From contig CALRKB020000008.1 in NCBI GenBank assembly GCA_943367755.1, positions 1-64,000 of the forward strand: a DNA stretch of 64,000 bases. The letters are read 5' to 3'. The notes under the pieces are model-generated. The model was not told the origin of the DNA, did not search any database, and worked only from the letters and a program-made list of their open reading frames with translations. Each line of letters starts with the position of its first letter. Positions within the stretch are counted from its first letter, which is position 1. This document shows positions 15,008 to 23,720 of this stretch, piece after piece. The position numbers and the translations under genes were made by a program. The stretch comes from PCC-6802 sp943367755 (GTDB taxonomy: Bacteria > Cyanobacteriota > Cyanobacteriia > Pseudanabaenales > Pseudanabaenaceae).

Positions 15008-16129
15008 TCAATCCCAATTAATCTCATCCGGAATTGAAGTAACGTTGGAAGGGGAAGAAGTTTTAGGTGAAGCCTTAGATGCTTTCTTAATCACACGCCA
15101 CTGGACACTTGTCATCAGATTGCCCACAGTTAAGGATTCTGTGAGTCTCAACTGCTCTACTCCCACAAGAGGACAAATAAGAGGGCGAGTGTGAGCATTG
15201 TTAGCAAGTGTTTCCTGAACTGGAGCAATAGAGTCTGCACTCAAGTCTGCAAAGTTCTCAGTAGTTTCTCCAGGGAACTGCCATAACACACTCTCCATAA
15301 GCTTGCTAACGCTCCGAGATTCTGCATAGCCGATCTGTTCTACTCCTACGAGAGGGCAAATGAGATGGTCATGCCAGCATACTTTTCGGATTAGATCGCC
15401 AACAGTTAAGGATTCGGCGGCTTGTCCAAACCCTTCTATACCCACAAGAGGGGAAATATGAGGCTTAGCAAGCTGTAATCCAGAACGCACTCTTACAACT
15501 GGAGGAATAGGATCTAAAGAAGTCTGAGGGGGTTCCTCTGCAGGACGCAACCGCACTTTTCGTGTTCGATCATCAACAGCTTTTCCAGGAACCCGCCATA
15601 GCACGCTCTCCATGAGATTGCCAACGCTCAGAGATTCTGCATAGCCGATCTCTCCTATGCCTGCGAGAGGGCAAATGCGATCGTCATGCCAGCGTACTTT
15701 TCTGATTAGATCGCCAACAGTTAATGATTCGGCGGCTTGTCTAAACCCTTCTACACCCACAAGAGGGGCAATATGAGGCTTGGTAAGCTGTAATGAATGC
15801 ACTTTCGGAACTGCAGCAATAGCATCTAAAAAAGTCTCAAGAGCTTCCTCAGGGGTTTCCTCAGGAAGATGCCACTGCACCTTTTCCATTAGCTCGCTAA
15901 CGGTTAAAGCACCTGCTTGCTTCAACCCTTCTACACCCACGAGAGGGCAAGTATGAGGTTTTTCAGGCTTTAATTCTATGGTGTAGTCACGTCTACCTCG
16001 ATTTGGACGAAGTAATCGCATTACAAAGCGTCGCAAACTACCCCAAACTCCCTTGAGCCAACTTAGCAATAGGCTGGGAAGATCGGTTTTGAGAATCCTT
16101 GGGGAACCTTGTCTACGACTTCTTTTCAT
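15008..16129 (-). CDS. Six-repeat protein of unknown family
   Basis: 373 residues, ATG behind AGGAG. After a basic, Trp/Leu-rich N-terminus (SLLLSWLKGVWGSLRRFVMR) there are six copies of a roughly 28-residue unit: I/T-C/A/S-PLVGVE-x5-6-ESLTVG-x-LM-x-x-V-x-W, at about residues 59-88, 119-148, 152-180, 225-253, 257-284 and 318-346. Units 2-3 and 4-5 are nearly the same at DNA level, about 315 bp apart, showing a recent internal duplication. No known domain recognised. It lies between V4R and phycobilisome-like genes of the same operon. Confidence 0.7.
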   Translation of the reverse strand: MKRSRRQGSPRILKTDLPSLLLSWLKGVWGSLRRFVMRLLRPNRGRRDYTIELKPEKPHTCPLVGVEGLKQAGALTVSELMEKVQWHLPEETPEEALETFLDAIAAVPKVHSLQLTKPHIAPLVGVEGFRQAAESLTVGDLIRKVRWHDDRICPLAGIGEIGYAESLSVGNLMESVLWRVPGKAVDDRTRKVRLRPAEEPPQTSLDPIPPVVRVRSGLQLAKPHISPLVGIEGFGQAAESLTVGDLIRKVCWHDHLICPLVGVEQIGYAESRSVSKLMESVLWQFPGETTENFADLSADSIAPVQETLANNAHTRPLICPLVGVEQLRLTESLTVGNLMTSVQWRVIKKASKASPKTSSPSNVTSIPDEINWD

Positions 16130-16135
16130 AGCCTA

Positions 16136-16846
16136 TCAACTCCTAACTAAGAGTTCGACTTCAGCAGGAATTTCTTCTGCCATAAAACGCTTCTCAATAT
16201 CAGTTGCGGTAGCACCTGAAGAGATCCAGAATTCGGCAGCGCGAATACGCTTCTCTGAACCAATTAAAAAACGACAAAAATCATTACCCATGGAATAGCA
16301 CTGCACCTCAGTACTGCTCAGATTTTTTTCGAACACTACACTAAAGAAACCAGCTAACAGACCTGCATAAAGGTGACATACAGGCTTACCTATATTGCCA
16401 AGAGTCTTGGCGACGGCTGAATCAAACAGATCGACAAAGATAAAACCTTCTTTTAGGGATTGCATATCTAACTTCCACGTTCCCCATCCCTGAGCCGTTA
16501 GAGGCCACCACCATGTCTCCATCGCAAATTCAAGGTTGGAAGTTTTTAGGGTCAGTTCATAGTACTCCTTAAACCAATCTGCAAAAGCGATCGCATCTTG
16601 CTTACCCCAGTTTTGGCCAATCATGTAAAGTAGCCAGCCCGCAGATTCGCCAACTTCGTGTTCTAAACCCTTGAGCAGAGAAACAATAAATTCTTCTCCT
16701 GCTAAAATATTGCGATGTTGGTGATAGTCCATTATTTCACCTTGCTTCATATCAAATTTGAAGAAGGTATAGCGACTGTAATGAGCCACATTCCACAACG
16801 ACTTCATAGGAATCGGTGGAGTCTGAAAAGATCGTATCTCTTTCAT
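16136..16846 (-). CDS. V4R-domain protein (slr0147-like)
   Basis: 236 residues, ATG behind GGAGG, which itself overlaps the end of the upstream gene. The first half is helical (ESAGWLLYMIGQNWGKQDAI, a V4R-associated motif), and the second half has CHLYAGLLAGFFSVVFEKNL and VQCYSMGNDFCRFLIGSEKR, a recognisable V4R core. A paralogue of the last gene in the operon. Start spacing of three and six bases to its neighbours shows tight coupling. Confidence 0.75.
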   Translation of the reverse strand: MKEIRSFQTPPIPMKSLWNVAHYSRYTFFKFDMKQGEIMDYHQHRNILAGEEFIVSLLKGLEHEVGESAGWLLYMIGQNWGKQDAIAFADWFKEYYELTLKTSNLEFAMETWWWPLTAQGWGTWKLDMQSLKEGFIFVDLFDSAVAKTLGNIGKPVCHLYAGLLAGFFSVVFEKNLSSTEVQCYSMGNDFCRFLIGSEKRIRAAEFWISSGATATDIEKRFMAEEIPAEVELLVRS

Positions 16847-16849
16847 AAA

Positions 16850-17830
16850 TTAATCCTCCATATTTATTGATAGACTATCCATTTCTTTCTCGAATTCCAG
16901 ATTTAACTCTTGCATCTTCTCTAAAGCTGATCGCAGGATCAACTTTCCTTCTTGGACTAAAATTTCGCCAGTAATAGGATGAATCAGAGATTGCTGTGCT
17001 TTTTTCCCAACCATTAATTCCAATTCCCCTTCAGAAGCGACATACTTGCCCTTGGGAACAGTTATCGCAACTCCAGAATCCAGAACTTTACACTGACAAG
17101 CAAGACGGGCATTAGATTGCTCAATTCGCATTAAGCTCAATGTCATACGTTCTTGCTCGGTGGGAGCAGATAAACAATTCATCCCTTGCTCGACAAATAT
17201 ATGGCAGGTAGCACATCGACCTTGGCCGCCACAGGCTTTTAGAATATTGACCTTGTTACTTAGCAATGCACTAAGCAAACTAGTTCCTGTTGCCGCTGTG
17301 GTTAATTTCCCATCAATTTGGAGCGGTACAAAGGTATCAACGTCCCCTGGATGAGGGAAATCCATAGACCGAACCTGTTTCTGGGCTCGAATCACCCCTG
17401 TAATATTTTGAACTACACGAACTAGTTCGTTGTGATTTGCCGGATCGCTACTAACTACATCCCCCAAGCCTTTTTTCTCTGAAATGGCATGGCGATAAAA
17501 GTCAGGAATAACCGGATTGTGCGATACCAGAATCACAGGTAAATCTTTCCATTCTTTATTGCAGAGACGGAAAATTTCGAAGCAGCTACCTTGGTCAATA
17601 TTACCCAGAATTAATAAATCGGCAGCTCCTGATGATAAGGTTTGGACTAATTCCGTATATTCCGAGCAGGGGTAGACATGCTTGTCATTTCCCTCAATAG
17701 TTTTAATCAGACTCTGCCGAATAAACGCGTCTGACTCAGCGATTACAATTCGCAGTGCTGTAGAGTGTAGTTTTGTATCAGCAGGAATATCCACCTTCGA
17801 TTTCTTATCTGTATGGTTAGGCTGAGTCAT
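16850..17830 (-). CDS. Pseudo-receiver fused to a [2Fe-2S] ferredoxin
   Basis: 326 residues. Residues 25-130 have a CheY-like fold pattern (LRIVIAESDAFIRQ, DLLILGN, DLPVILVSH), but the phospho-acceptor position is Gly76 instead of Asp and the conserved Lys is absent. Residues 165-260 form a ferredoxin with cysteines C200, C206, C209 and C245 (or C247), spacing C-x5-C-x2-C as in adrenodoxin-type proteins. A charged helical tail ends the protein. Synechocystis slr0148 is a ferredoxin in the equivalent operon; whether it carries such an N-terminal module I cannot say. Confidence 0.75.
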   Translation of the reverse strand: MTQPNHTDKKSKVDIPADTKLHSTALRIVIAESDAFIRQSLIKTIEGNDKHVYPCSEYTELVQTLSSGAADLLILGNIDQGSCFEIFRLCNKEWKDLPVILVSHNPVIPDFYRHAISEKKGLGDVVSSDPANHNELVRVVQNITGVIRAQKQVRSMDFPHPGDVDTFVPLQIDGKLTTAATGTSLLSALLSNKVNILKACGGQGRCATCHIFVEQGMNCLSAPTEQERMTLSLMRIEQSNARLACQCKVLDSGVAITVPKGKYVASEGELELMVGKKAQQSLIHPITGEILVQEGKLILRSALEKMQELNLEFEKEMDSLSINMED

Positions 17831-18118
17831 GATTTATAGCTGCCTTTCTTAGCTTTACTAAATTGTGTTTACTATGCTTAAATCTGGAAATCAATCAATG
17901 TTGCTATTTCTAGTATTATTCCCAGTTTTCAAGAATTGCTATCACCAATGCCAAAATAATTTTGGTTAAGTGCTAAACCGCACTAAAATCCTGATTGTGT
18001 TAGCTTTACGATCTCCGACAGGGGGGGTATCTTGCATAAAGAGATTCGGGTGGGCAATCAATCTGTTTCATATGATTTTGTCAGTATTTACGCAGTATTT
18101 ATGCAGTGAAGATTACAC

Positions 18119-19165
18119 CTAAGAGATAATCTGGATGAGTTCTGCTGACGGTTCGCTTTGTTGTAATAGCTCTGCATAATCTCCAATGATGCGATCGCAT
18201 TCCTTAATAAATCCTTTAACCCAAAGTTTTAGGCTTTGGAGGCGATCGTCAGCGATCGATGCTTCGAGAGCTGTCTCGTCAGAGTAAGAAATTACACCAT
18301 TGTGATTCACAGACCAATATTGCAGCCAGGGATGCGCTGGCACTAAGTTGGCATGGGCTTTCTTCCAATAGTTGCCAATCACTAGACCGCCAAAGTATAT
18401 CAGGCTAGATTCTGAGATCTGATTGAGTGCCGCAAGGGTTTGCTTATAAGTTAAGGTTTGTGAAGGTGCAGTTGCGATCGCTCTAGGAGCTGGTGCGACA
18501 ACCTCTTTGACATCTACAGACCTTTCTGACGGTAATAGTAGACTTTCGCTTGATTGTGCTGCGCTTTCCTGTGGGATGAGTTCCGCTGGGCTTGGTTGGG
18601 GAGTTGGAGCTGCAACCTCTTTGATTTCTACAGACCTTTCTAACGGTGGCTGGATATTTTGGCTTGGTAGCGGGGAAGCGATAGGGCTTGGTTGGGGAGT
18701 TGGAGCTGCAACCTCTTGAACCTCTACAGAACTGTTTGCCATCTGCTGTGGACTTTGGTTTGGATGCGCCAGCCGCTGCAATACTTCCCGCAAAAGACTC
18801 ACTTTTTCAGGAAACCAACTCACGACATCATAACCACCATTGGAGATCACCCACTCCCGAAAAAATTGATTTACTTCAGGTGTATGGGACAACAAAATTA
18901 TCGGCAAGTCGGGCATCTGTTTGGAGTATTCACGAAATACCTCTAAACAACTTACTTCTCCTAAATAGCCAATAATTAGCAGGTCTGGTTTCTGAGCGTT
19001 AATTGCCCGATCTGCCTCTCCACGGCTGGTACAACTTGTCGTAAGGTGATTATCCTTTTTTAATTCTGCTGCCAGTGCTTGACAAGCTGTCAAACTGGAC
19101 TCTATCACTACCACCCGCAGAAAGTCCTTATCCTGGCGAGAATTGACTCTATTTACAGCTTCCAT
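18119..19165 (-). CDS. Pseudo-receiver with Pro-rich linker and cyanobacterial C-terminal domain
   Basis: 348 residues. Residues 16-120 are a receiver-like domain (LRVVVIESSLTACQ, DLLIIGYLGEVSC, DLPIILLSH) with Gly66 where the phospho-acceptor Asp should be. It is a clear paralogue of the domain in the next gene. Residues 140-240 form a linker with three near-repeats of VE-I/V-KEVAAPTPQPSP. The C-terminus (LIYFGGLVIGNYWKKAH, then HPWLQYWSVNHNGVISY) is a domain I have no name for. 288 bases separate it from the ferredoxin gene, so it may have its own transcript. Confidence 0.65.
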   Translation of the reverse strand: MEAVNRVNSRQDKDFLRVVVIESSLTACQALAAELKKDNHLTTSCTSRGEADRAINAQKPDLLIIGYLGEVSCLEVFREYSKQMPDLPIILLSHTPEVNQFFREWVISNGGYDVVSWFPEKVSLLREVLQRLAHPNQSPQQMANSSVEVQEVAAPTPQPSPIASPLPSQNIQPPLERSVEIKEVAAPTPQPSPAELIPQESAAQSSESLLLPSERSVDVKEVVAPAPRAIATAPSQTLTYKQTLAALNQISESSLIYFGGLVIGNYWKKAHANLVPAHPWLQYWSVNHNGVISYSDETALEASIADDRLQSLKLWVKGFIKECDRIIGDYAELLQQSEPSAELIQIIS

Positions 19166-19729
19166 CTCTAAATACCCTCAATTTATTGCCCCCATATAAA
19201 ACCAAATTACTTCAATTCATAAAGTAAGGATGAGTTTACTTAAACTCCATAGTCAGCAAGGATTGTAATGAAGCAACCAATCTAATATGGATATCAGGGT
19301 TAGCCTCGATCGAAGTTAAGTCCTCACTGGTCTTAACAGATTAACGATCCCCCTTGCTATTTATTTATACCCAATCTAGAGGAAAAAGCAATCAAATATT
19401 ATTCAGGAATTTCTGCAAAATTGCCAAATGTAGATTTTTCATTGATGGGCTGTATGTAGGGACAGGTTTTGTATAAGCGCTACTAATGGCAAGCAAAAAC
19501 TTCTCGCTAAACCTGCCTGTACAACAATGGATTTTTTGCTTTACGGAAATCTAAAGAAAATATTAAATCGTTAACTTTTATTAACGATATTAAACTAGAC
19601 TAACGTTCTGGATATCTTTTTATCTCTTTGCTTGAATATACAAAATTTTTGTGGTTGGGGTTACTACTCTTAACCACGGGTTTTGAAAGCTAAATTTTTA
19701 ATATATTTTTATATAAATTTTTTAATAAT
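19166..19729. other. Intergenic region with a dispersed inverted repeat
   Basis: 564 bases between divergent genes. No gene is seen. An imperfect inverted repeat (GTAGGGACAGGTTT at 19456-19469, AAACCTGCCTGTAC at 19509-19522, 11 of 14 matching) belongs to the same family as one at 62939-63004. The last 150 bases before the DUF1830 gene are very AT-rich and probably hold its promoter. Confidence 0.5.
19456..19522. repeat. Dispersed inverted repeat (GTAGGG-CAGGTTT family)
   Basis: Arms of 14 bases with three mismatches enclose 39 bases. The same arms recur at 62939-63004, also intergenic. Such short dispersed repeats are common in cyanobacterial genomes; no function is known. Confidence 0.5.
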
Positions 19730-19996
19730 ATGCCTGTTTCTGAAGTCACTGAAGCGTCAAAACGTTGCCTCTGCCAGTATCGCAATCTTGAGAGCAGCGT
19801 GAGGGTAGTCCGCGCTGCCAGTGATAAAAATTGCTACATTGAGCGCTCTGTATTTCCTCAGCAGTATTTTGTGTTCTGGGCGACTAGAGATACAACCCTA
19901 GAGGTTTTCTCCAGTCTGTCTGCACATCTACTGCTTGAAGATCGAATTTCCTGCGATCGCCTGGAGGTTGGTGAAGGCGATCGCGATGTTTTTTAG
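19730..19996 (+). CDS. DUF1830-family protein
   Basis: 88 residues. CLCQYRNLESSVRVVRAASD, then CYIERSVFPQQYFVFWA and ISCDRLEV, match the DUF1830 pattern (C-x-Y-x-N, x-YFERVVFP-x-Q, and a closing CDRL). These are small soluble proteins almost confined to cyanobacteria with no assigned function. Full length for the family. ATG start in AT-rich leader; no strong ribosome site visible. Confidence 0.7.
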   Translation: MPVSEVTEASKRCLCQYRNLESSVRVVRAASDKNCYIERSVFPQQYFVFWATRDTTLEVFSSLSAHLLLEDRISCDRLEVGEGDRDVF

Positions 19997-20050
19997 CGGC
20001 AATTAGGGATCTGCAACCAAATAACCTACCATGCTCAGAAATGTTCCTTT

Positions 20051-20078
20051 GTAGGGGCGAACGGTCGTTCGTCTCTAC
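20051..20078. repeat. Palindromic dispersed repeat (GGGGCGAACGG-CCGTTCGCC type)
   Basis: GTAGGGGCGAACGG followed by its imperfect complement TCGTTCGTCTCTAC. The same palindrome occurs at 27845-27870. It overlaps the stop of the neighbouring minus-strand gene and may act as a transcript end. Confidence 0.55.
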
Positions 20079-20710
20079 CCCTGGGCTGAGGCGTCTGGAC
20101 TGACCCGCCAGAGTATTTTCTTGCAATCAGGATCGACGCAGTCAATTAAGAAATCACCAATTTTTACAGGTAGGTGATTCTGTTTTTTTGCCTTTCGTAA
20201 GACATTGGCAGTGCAGCCAAGAAACTTTGATAGTTCTGCGGTAGTCCAGGAGCGTGTAAAGAGATCTGATGGCAAGCTAGTCGATTCTCCTGGTACTTCT
20301 GGCCATGCTTTAGCTTCGCGATCTGGTTGGGGATTGACTACTTCACCTATCTGAGGTTCTAAGGCGCAGGCTAATATTCCCTCAGCTGCCTCAAGATCGA
20401 GAGTGCCATAGATGTCTGTATCGACATAGACCTGCACGTCCAGAATTTCTTGCCAGCTTTTGAGAAATGTCATATAGGAGTCATTTTGTAACTCCTCCTC
20501 CTGGCCATCTAATGCTTGAGTTTTGTCGTCATCTAAAGCCGCGACTCCACCCTTTAAATACGCTACCAGACTAGATAAGCCTGCAATAACATGCTCTCGT
20601 CGATCCTTGCCATATAAGCTACTGAGCTCCTCTAGCATCGGCACAAGTTGCTTAGGAACTGAGAGCATAGTGTGGGCGTGCGAATTGTCGGAATGAGGTG
20701 AATTGTTCAC
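20075..20710 (-). CDS. Hypothetical protein with HTH-like C-terminus
   Basis: 211 residues. The N-terminal half is helical with SVPKQLVPMLEELSSLYGKD, like small cyanobacterial DNA-associated proteins. The C-terminal 60 residues (RSWTTAELSKFLGCTANVLRKAKK, then PVKIGDFLIDCVD) have the outline of a MerR/excisionase-like winged helix. Function unknown; DNA binding is inference. The 3' end touches a palindromic repeat. Confidence 0.6.
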   Translation of the reverse strand: MNNSPHSDNSHAHTMLSVPKQLVPMLEELSSLYGKDRREHVIAGLSSLVAYLKGGVAALDDDKTQALDGQEEELQNDSYMTFLKSWQEILDVQVYVDTDIYGTLDLEAAEGILACALEPQIGEVVNPQPDREAKAWPEVPGESTSLPSDLFTRSWTTAELSKFLGCTANVLRKAKKQNHLPVKIGDFLIDCVDPDCKKILWRVSPDASAQG

Positions 20711-20847
20711 TGAATCTTAATTATCGCGAGTAATCGGGAGTAATCGGGAATTTTAGCGATTGCAGGCAGAACTGAATACCCTAGGATTATAGCCCCACTG
20801 CCAAAAGAGCGCATAATTCTTGATGTGGATATCGTGAAATTAAACCT

Positions 20848-21780
20848 ATGCATCCCGTCAAGCTACCCATTATCTATTCAGATACGTTTTTAGATCACCT
20901 GACCGGTAGTTTTCACCCTGAGCAACCAGGCCGACTCATCGCTATTGTCGAGGCATTAAGGCATTCTAGCTGGCAAGATCGTCTAGAGTGGTGCGCTCCA
21001 ACCCCAATATCACAGCGGGACATCCTACACGAGGTGCAACGATTTCACTCACCTGAGTATGTGGCGCTAGTCAAAAGTATGTCTGAATTGGGTGGGGACA
21101 GGATTGATGCGGATACGCCCGTATCACCTATGACCTATTATGTAGCCTTACTGGCTGTTAGTGCATGGTTAGATGGCATCGATCGCGTACTCGCATCAGG
21201 GCAACCCGTGTTTGTGGCGGCACGGCCACCGGGGCATCATGCCGTAGCGCGCAGTGGGATGGGGTTTTGTATTTTCTCTAACGCAGCGATCGCAGCTCTT
21301 TATGCCCTTGATAAGCCAGATATAGAACGGGTTGCCATCCTTGATTGGGATGTACATCACGGTAATGGCACCCAAGAAGCAGTTTGGGATCAGGCCCAGA
21401 TTGCTTATATCTCTATGCACCAGTCGCCTTTTTATCCTGGTACAGGTTGGTCGCAGGAAACAGGTGCGCATGGCAATATCCTAAATTTGCCCCTGCCAGC
21501 CAATTCCAGCATGGTTGAGTATCGCCCCATCTTCGAGCAGCAAGTCCTGCCATTTTTAGCAAAATTTCAACCCGATCTGCTAATTGTAAGTGCTGGCTTT
21601 GATGCCAACCGAGACGATCCTTTGGCAAGTATGTTTTTGTTGCCGCAGGATTACGGCACATTTACCGAGATGTGTCTTGGTTATACCCGCAAAATTGTGT
21701 TTGGCTTAGAGGGTGGATATGACCTTGATAGTCTTTCTAAGTCAGTACTGGCGGTAGTTGAGAAGTGTTTAACGACTTAG
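20848..21780 (+). CDS. Histone deacetylase-family amidohydrolase
   Basis: 310 residues of the arginase/deacetylase fold. The zinc and catalytic residues are visible in RPPGHHAV (double His), DWDVHHGNGTQEA (Asp and His ligands), SAGFDANRDDPLA (second Asp) and LEGGYDLDSL (closing Gly-Gly-Tyr). Bacterial members include acetoin utilisation proteins and acetylpolyamine amidohydrolases; the substrate here is unknown. The last 12 bases overlap dacB on the opposite strand. Confidence 0.9.
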   Translation: MHPVKLPIIYSDTFLDHLTGSFHPEQPGRLIAIVEALRHSSWQDRLEWCAPTPISQRDILHEVQRFHSPEYVALVKSMSELGGDRIDADTPVSPMTYYVALLAVSAWLDGIDRVLASGQPVFVAARPPGHHAVARSGMGFCIFSNAAIAALYALDKPDIERVAILDWDVHHGNGTQEAVWDQAQIAYISMHQSPFYPGTGWSQETGAHGNILNLPLPANSSMVEYRPIFEQQVLPFLAKFQPDLLIVSAGFDANRDDPLASMFLLPQDYGTFTEMCLGYTRKIVFGLEGGYDLDSLSKSVLAVVEKCLTT

Positions 21781-23085
21781 CATTAAGCGATCGCGATTCA
21801 TATCTTGCCAGGGAGTACTGGTAAAGCTATTCGTGAGCAGAGCGGTGGGGTTACCCCATTTTTGATTGAGCGATCGCAATAATCGATCCTGTGCGCCATG
21901 AAAAGTCTCAATATTGCCCTCACCGCGATTGATCATGGCAAACCAAATTGGCCCGCGATCGCGGGTAGGAATCATACCTGCTAGGGCACTGACATCTGAG
22001 AGCGTACCAGTTTTGACCAGTGCCCCTGGTGGCATGTCTCTGTCTTCGATCGTGCCGCACTTACAGTCGCTAACTGGGAGCAAATCTGCCAAAGTTAAAT
22101 TCAGCGATCTAGCACGATTTTGTAAGGCGATTAACATCGCGACGACGGCATGAGGTGAAATTTGATTCTGTTGCCCCAAACCAGAACCATTGATCAGATG
22201 GATTTCATCTGGGGATATACCAGCGGCACTGGCGGCTTTTTGGACTACGACTGTATGGCCCCCCATAGCCGTGGCTAGCATCTCAGCAATTACATTGTTG
22301 CTGTGTACGTTCATGCGCTTGAGCATCTGCCACAGGGGCAGCGAAGCATGCCGCACCAGCTCCGTACTAGCACCATTATCTGCTCTCAGTAACTCGTAAC
22401 GAGCCGTACCTGTAATCGCAATCTGAGGTTTATGTGTACCTTTAGGCAGCGTTGCATACGGTTCTAAAATCTCACCATCCCAGTTGGCTGAGTCAAATGC
22501 CCGCTTCAGCAAGTTTGCCGAAAGCTGCGGATCGGTCTCGAAGTTCATGGCAAACGGGCCCGTCACAATCAAATTGCCCTGCACGCGCTGAATACCAAGA
22601 CGGTTAAGCGCATTACCCAGTGCGATCGCTTCTTCCCAGATAAATAAAGGATCGCCACTACCTTGAATTACCAAATCGCCCTGTAATGTATTACCAACTA
22701 GCCGACCGTTAGTAGTGGCGATCGTCACCACCTGATAATCGGGCTCCCATGTGGAGAGCGCCGCCAAAGTGGTAGCCAACTTAGTCAAAGAGGCAGCGGG
22801 TAATGCTTTTGTTGGTTGATGTGCAGCCAGCAGTGCGCCGTTATTAGACTGAATCCACACACCTTGCTCTGACTCTTGGTAACCAGATTTTTTGAGATTA
22901 AGTAATAGGGTTTTGACTGCCTCAGATGCGGTTGGTTCAGGCTGCCACTCTAGACTGGCAGGTGGCAAAGCCAAAGTAGACGTAGATGTCGCTGCAAATA
23001 ACGCTACTGGTAAATTTACTGCTGCGCGATCGTCAAAGAACTGCACTGAGGCTGTTAGCAAGAGTGAGCCAACTAAACTCAACAT
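21769..23085 (-). CDS. dacB: D-alanyl-D-alanine carboxypeptidase/endopeptidase (PBP4, S13)
   Basis: 438 residues with an N-terminal hydrophobic export signal. Penicillin-binding motifs are S99-L-T-K102 in AASLTKLATT, S-N-N in HSNNVIAEML, and K-T-G in LVKTGTLSDV. The domain between the first two motifs is the S13-specific insert. It trims or cuts peptidoglycan cross-links in the periplasm. Convergent and slightly overlapping with the deacetylase gene. Confidence 0.9.
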   Translation of the reverse strand: MLSLVGSLLLTASVQFFDDRAAVNLPVALFAATSTSTLALPPASLEWQPEPTASEAVKTLLLNLKKSGYQESEQGVWIQSNNGALLAAHQPTKALPAASLTKLATTLAALSTWEPDYQVVTIATTNGRLVGNTLQGDLVIQGSGDPLFIWEEAIALGNALNRLGIQRVQGNLIVTGPFAMNFETDPQLSANLLKRAFDSANWDGEILEPYATLPKGTHKPQIAITGTARYELLRADNGASTELVRHASLPLWQMLKRMNVHSNNVIAEMLATAMGGHTVVVQKAASAAGISPDEIHLINGSGLGQQNQISPHAVVAMLIALQNRARSLNLTLADLLPVSDCKCGTIEDRDMPPGALVKTGTLSDVSALAGMIPTRDRGPIWFAMINRGEGNIETFHGAQDRLLRSLNQKWGNPTALLTNSFTSTPWQDMNRDRLMLSR

Positions 23086-23276
23086 AAATAAGGCAAAAGG
23101 AACTAGACTACAAACACGAATCGCTCGCTACTCAATATATAGCAATTTGTGAAATCAGCAGGTGGTGGGTGGTGTTACAAACCTGTTGATAATTGATGAA
23201 GCCCTCACTGTAGTCGCCCTTGGCAAGAGGGACAGCGATAGCTGGGTGGAGTAGCAACAGATTCAGAACACTACCT

Positions 23277-23509
23277 ATGCAAAGCTATATTCTCACAGCA
23301 AGGGCAAAAGAGCAGGCAAACTGCGAGGCGTTAGAACGTCGGCGATCGCAAGCAAAGCAGATAGCTCGGATCGCAGCAGAAATTTTGCGTTCGGAGTTTG
23401 GCGCAAATCGTGTTGTGCTTTTAAAGTTGTAGGCAAGCTACAGGGGCTGAGCGAGTTTGCGATCGATCTGGTTGAGCCACAGGATTCACCACCCTATATT
23501 TTGGCCTGA
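23277..23509 (+). pseudogene. MNT-type nucleotidyltransferase remnant
   Basis: The first frame (ATG 23277, stop 23430-23432) gives AREAKEQ-like helices, ERRRSQAKQIARIAAEILRS and FGANRVVLLKL, the N-terminus of minimal nucleotidyltransferases before the GS-x10-D-x-D active site. The active site does not follow. In another frame to TGA 23507-23509 the sequence reads LSEFAIDLVEPQDSPPYIL, which resembles the downstream D-x-D strand. A frameshift or deletion has removed the catalytic core, so the gene is dead. Confidence 0.5.
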
Positions 23510-23514
23510 TACTC

Positions 23515-23631
23515 ATGTATGGCAGGCAATATCTCGACAAGGCTGGCATTGCCATTGTGATCGATTTGGTATTGGTTGTTCTGTTTATCGGCTACTTTGT
23601 CGGCATGTGGTGTAAACAGAGGGCTACCTAA
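23515..23631 (+). CDS. Possible 38-residue single-helix membrane peptide
   Basis: ATG 23515 to TAA 23629-23631. The peptide has a short charged N-terminus, a hydrophobic stretch (IAIVIDLVLVVLFIGYFVG) and a basic end (CKQRAT). No ribosome site is obvious and no family is recognised, so it may be chance. Confidence 0.2.
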   Translation: MYGRQYLDKAGIAIVIDLVLVVLFIGYFVGMWCKQRAT

Positions 23632-23643
23632 CCGAGCTAAGTG

Positions 23644-23669
23644 AGCGATCGCAGATTTTCTCATTTGAA
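23644..23669. repeat. 26-bp direct repeat, left copy
   Basis: A 26-base sequence starting with the HIP1 octamer and ending TTTTCTCATTTGAA, repeated with one mismatch at 24939-24964. The pair brackets the DUF2442/DUF4160 and vapBC genes. Confidence 0.6.
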
Positions 23670-23720
23670 TCTGAAGTTTGAGCAATCGCTATTTCAATTT
23701 ACAAAAATGGAAGAATTAAC

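Noticed and set aside
15295..15800. Direct DNA repeats that could suggest a CRISPR-like or satellite array
   Set aside because: The repeats are in frame within one protein, about 315 bp apart, and encode the same peptide units; no short regular spacers.
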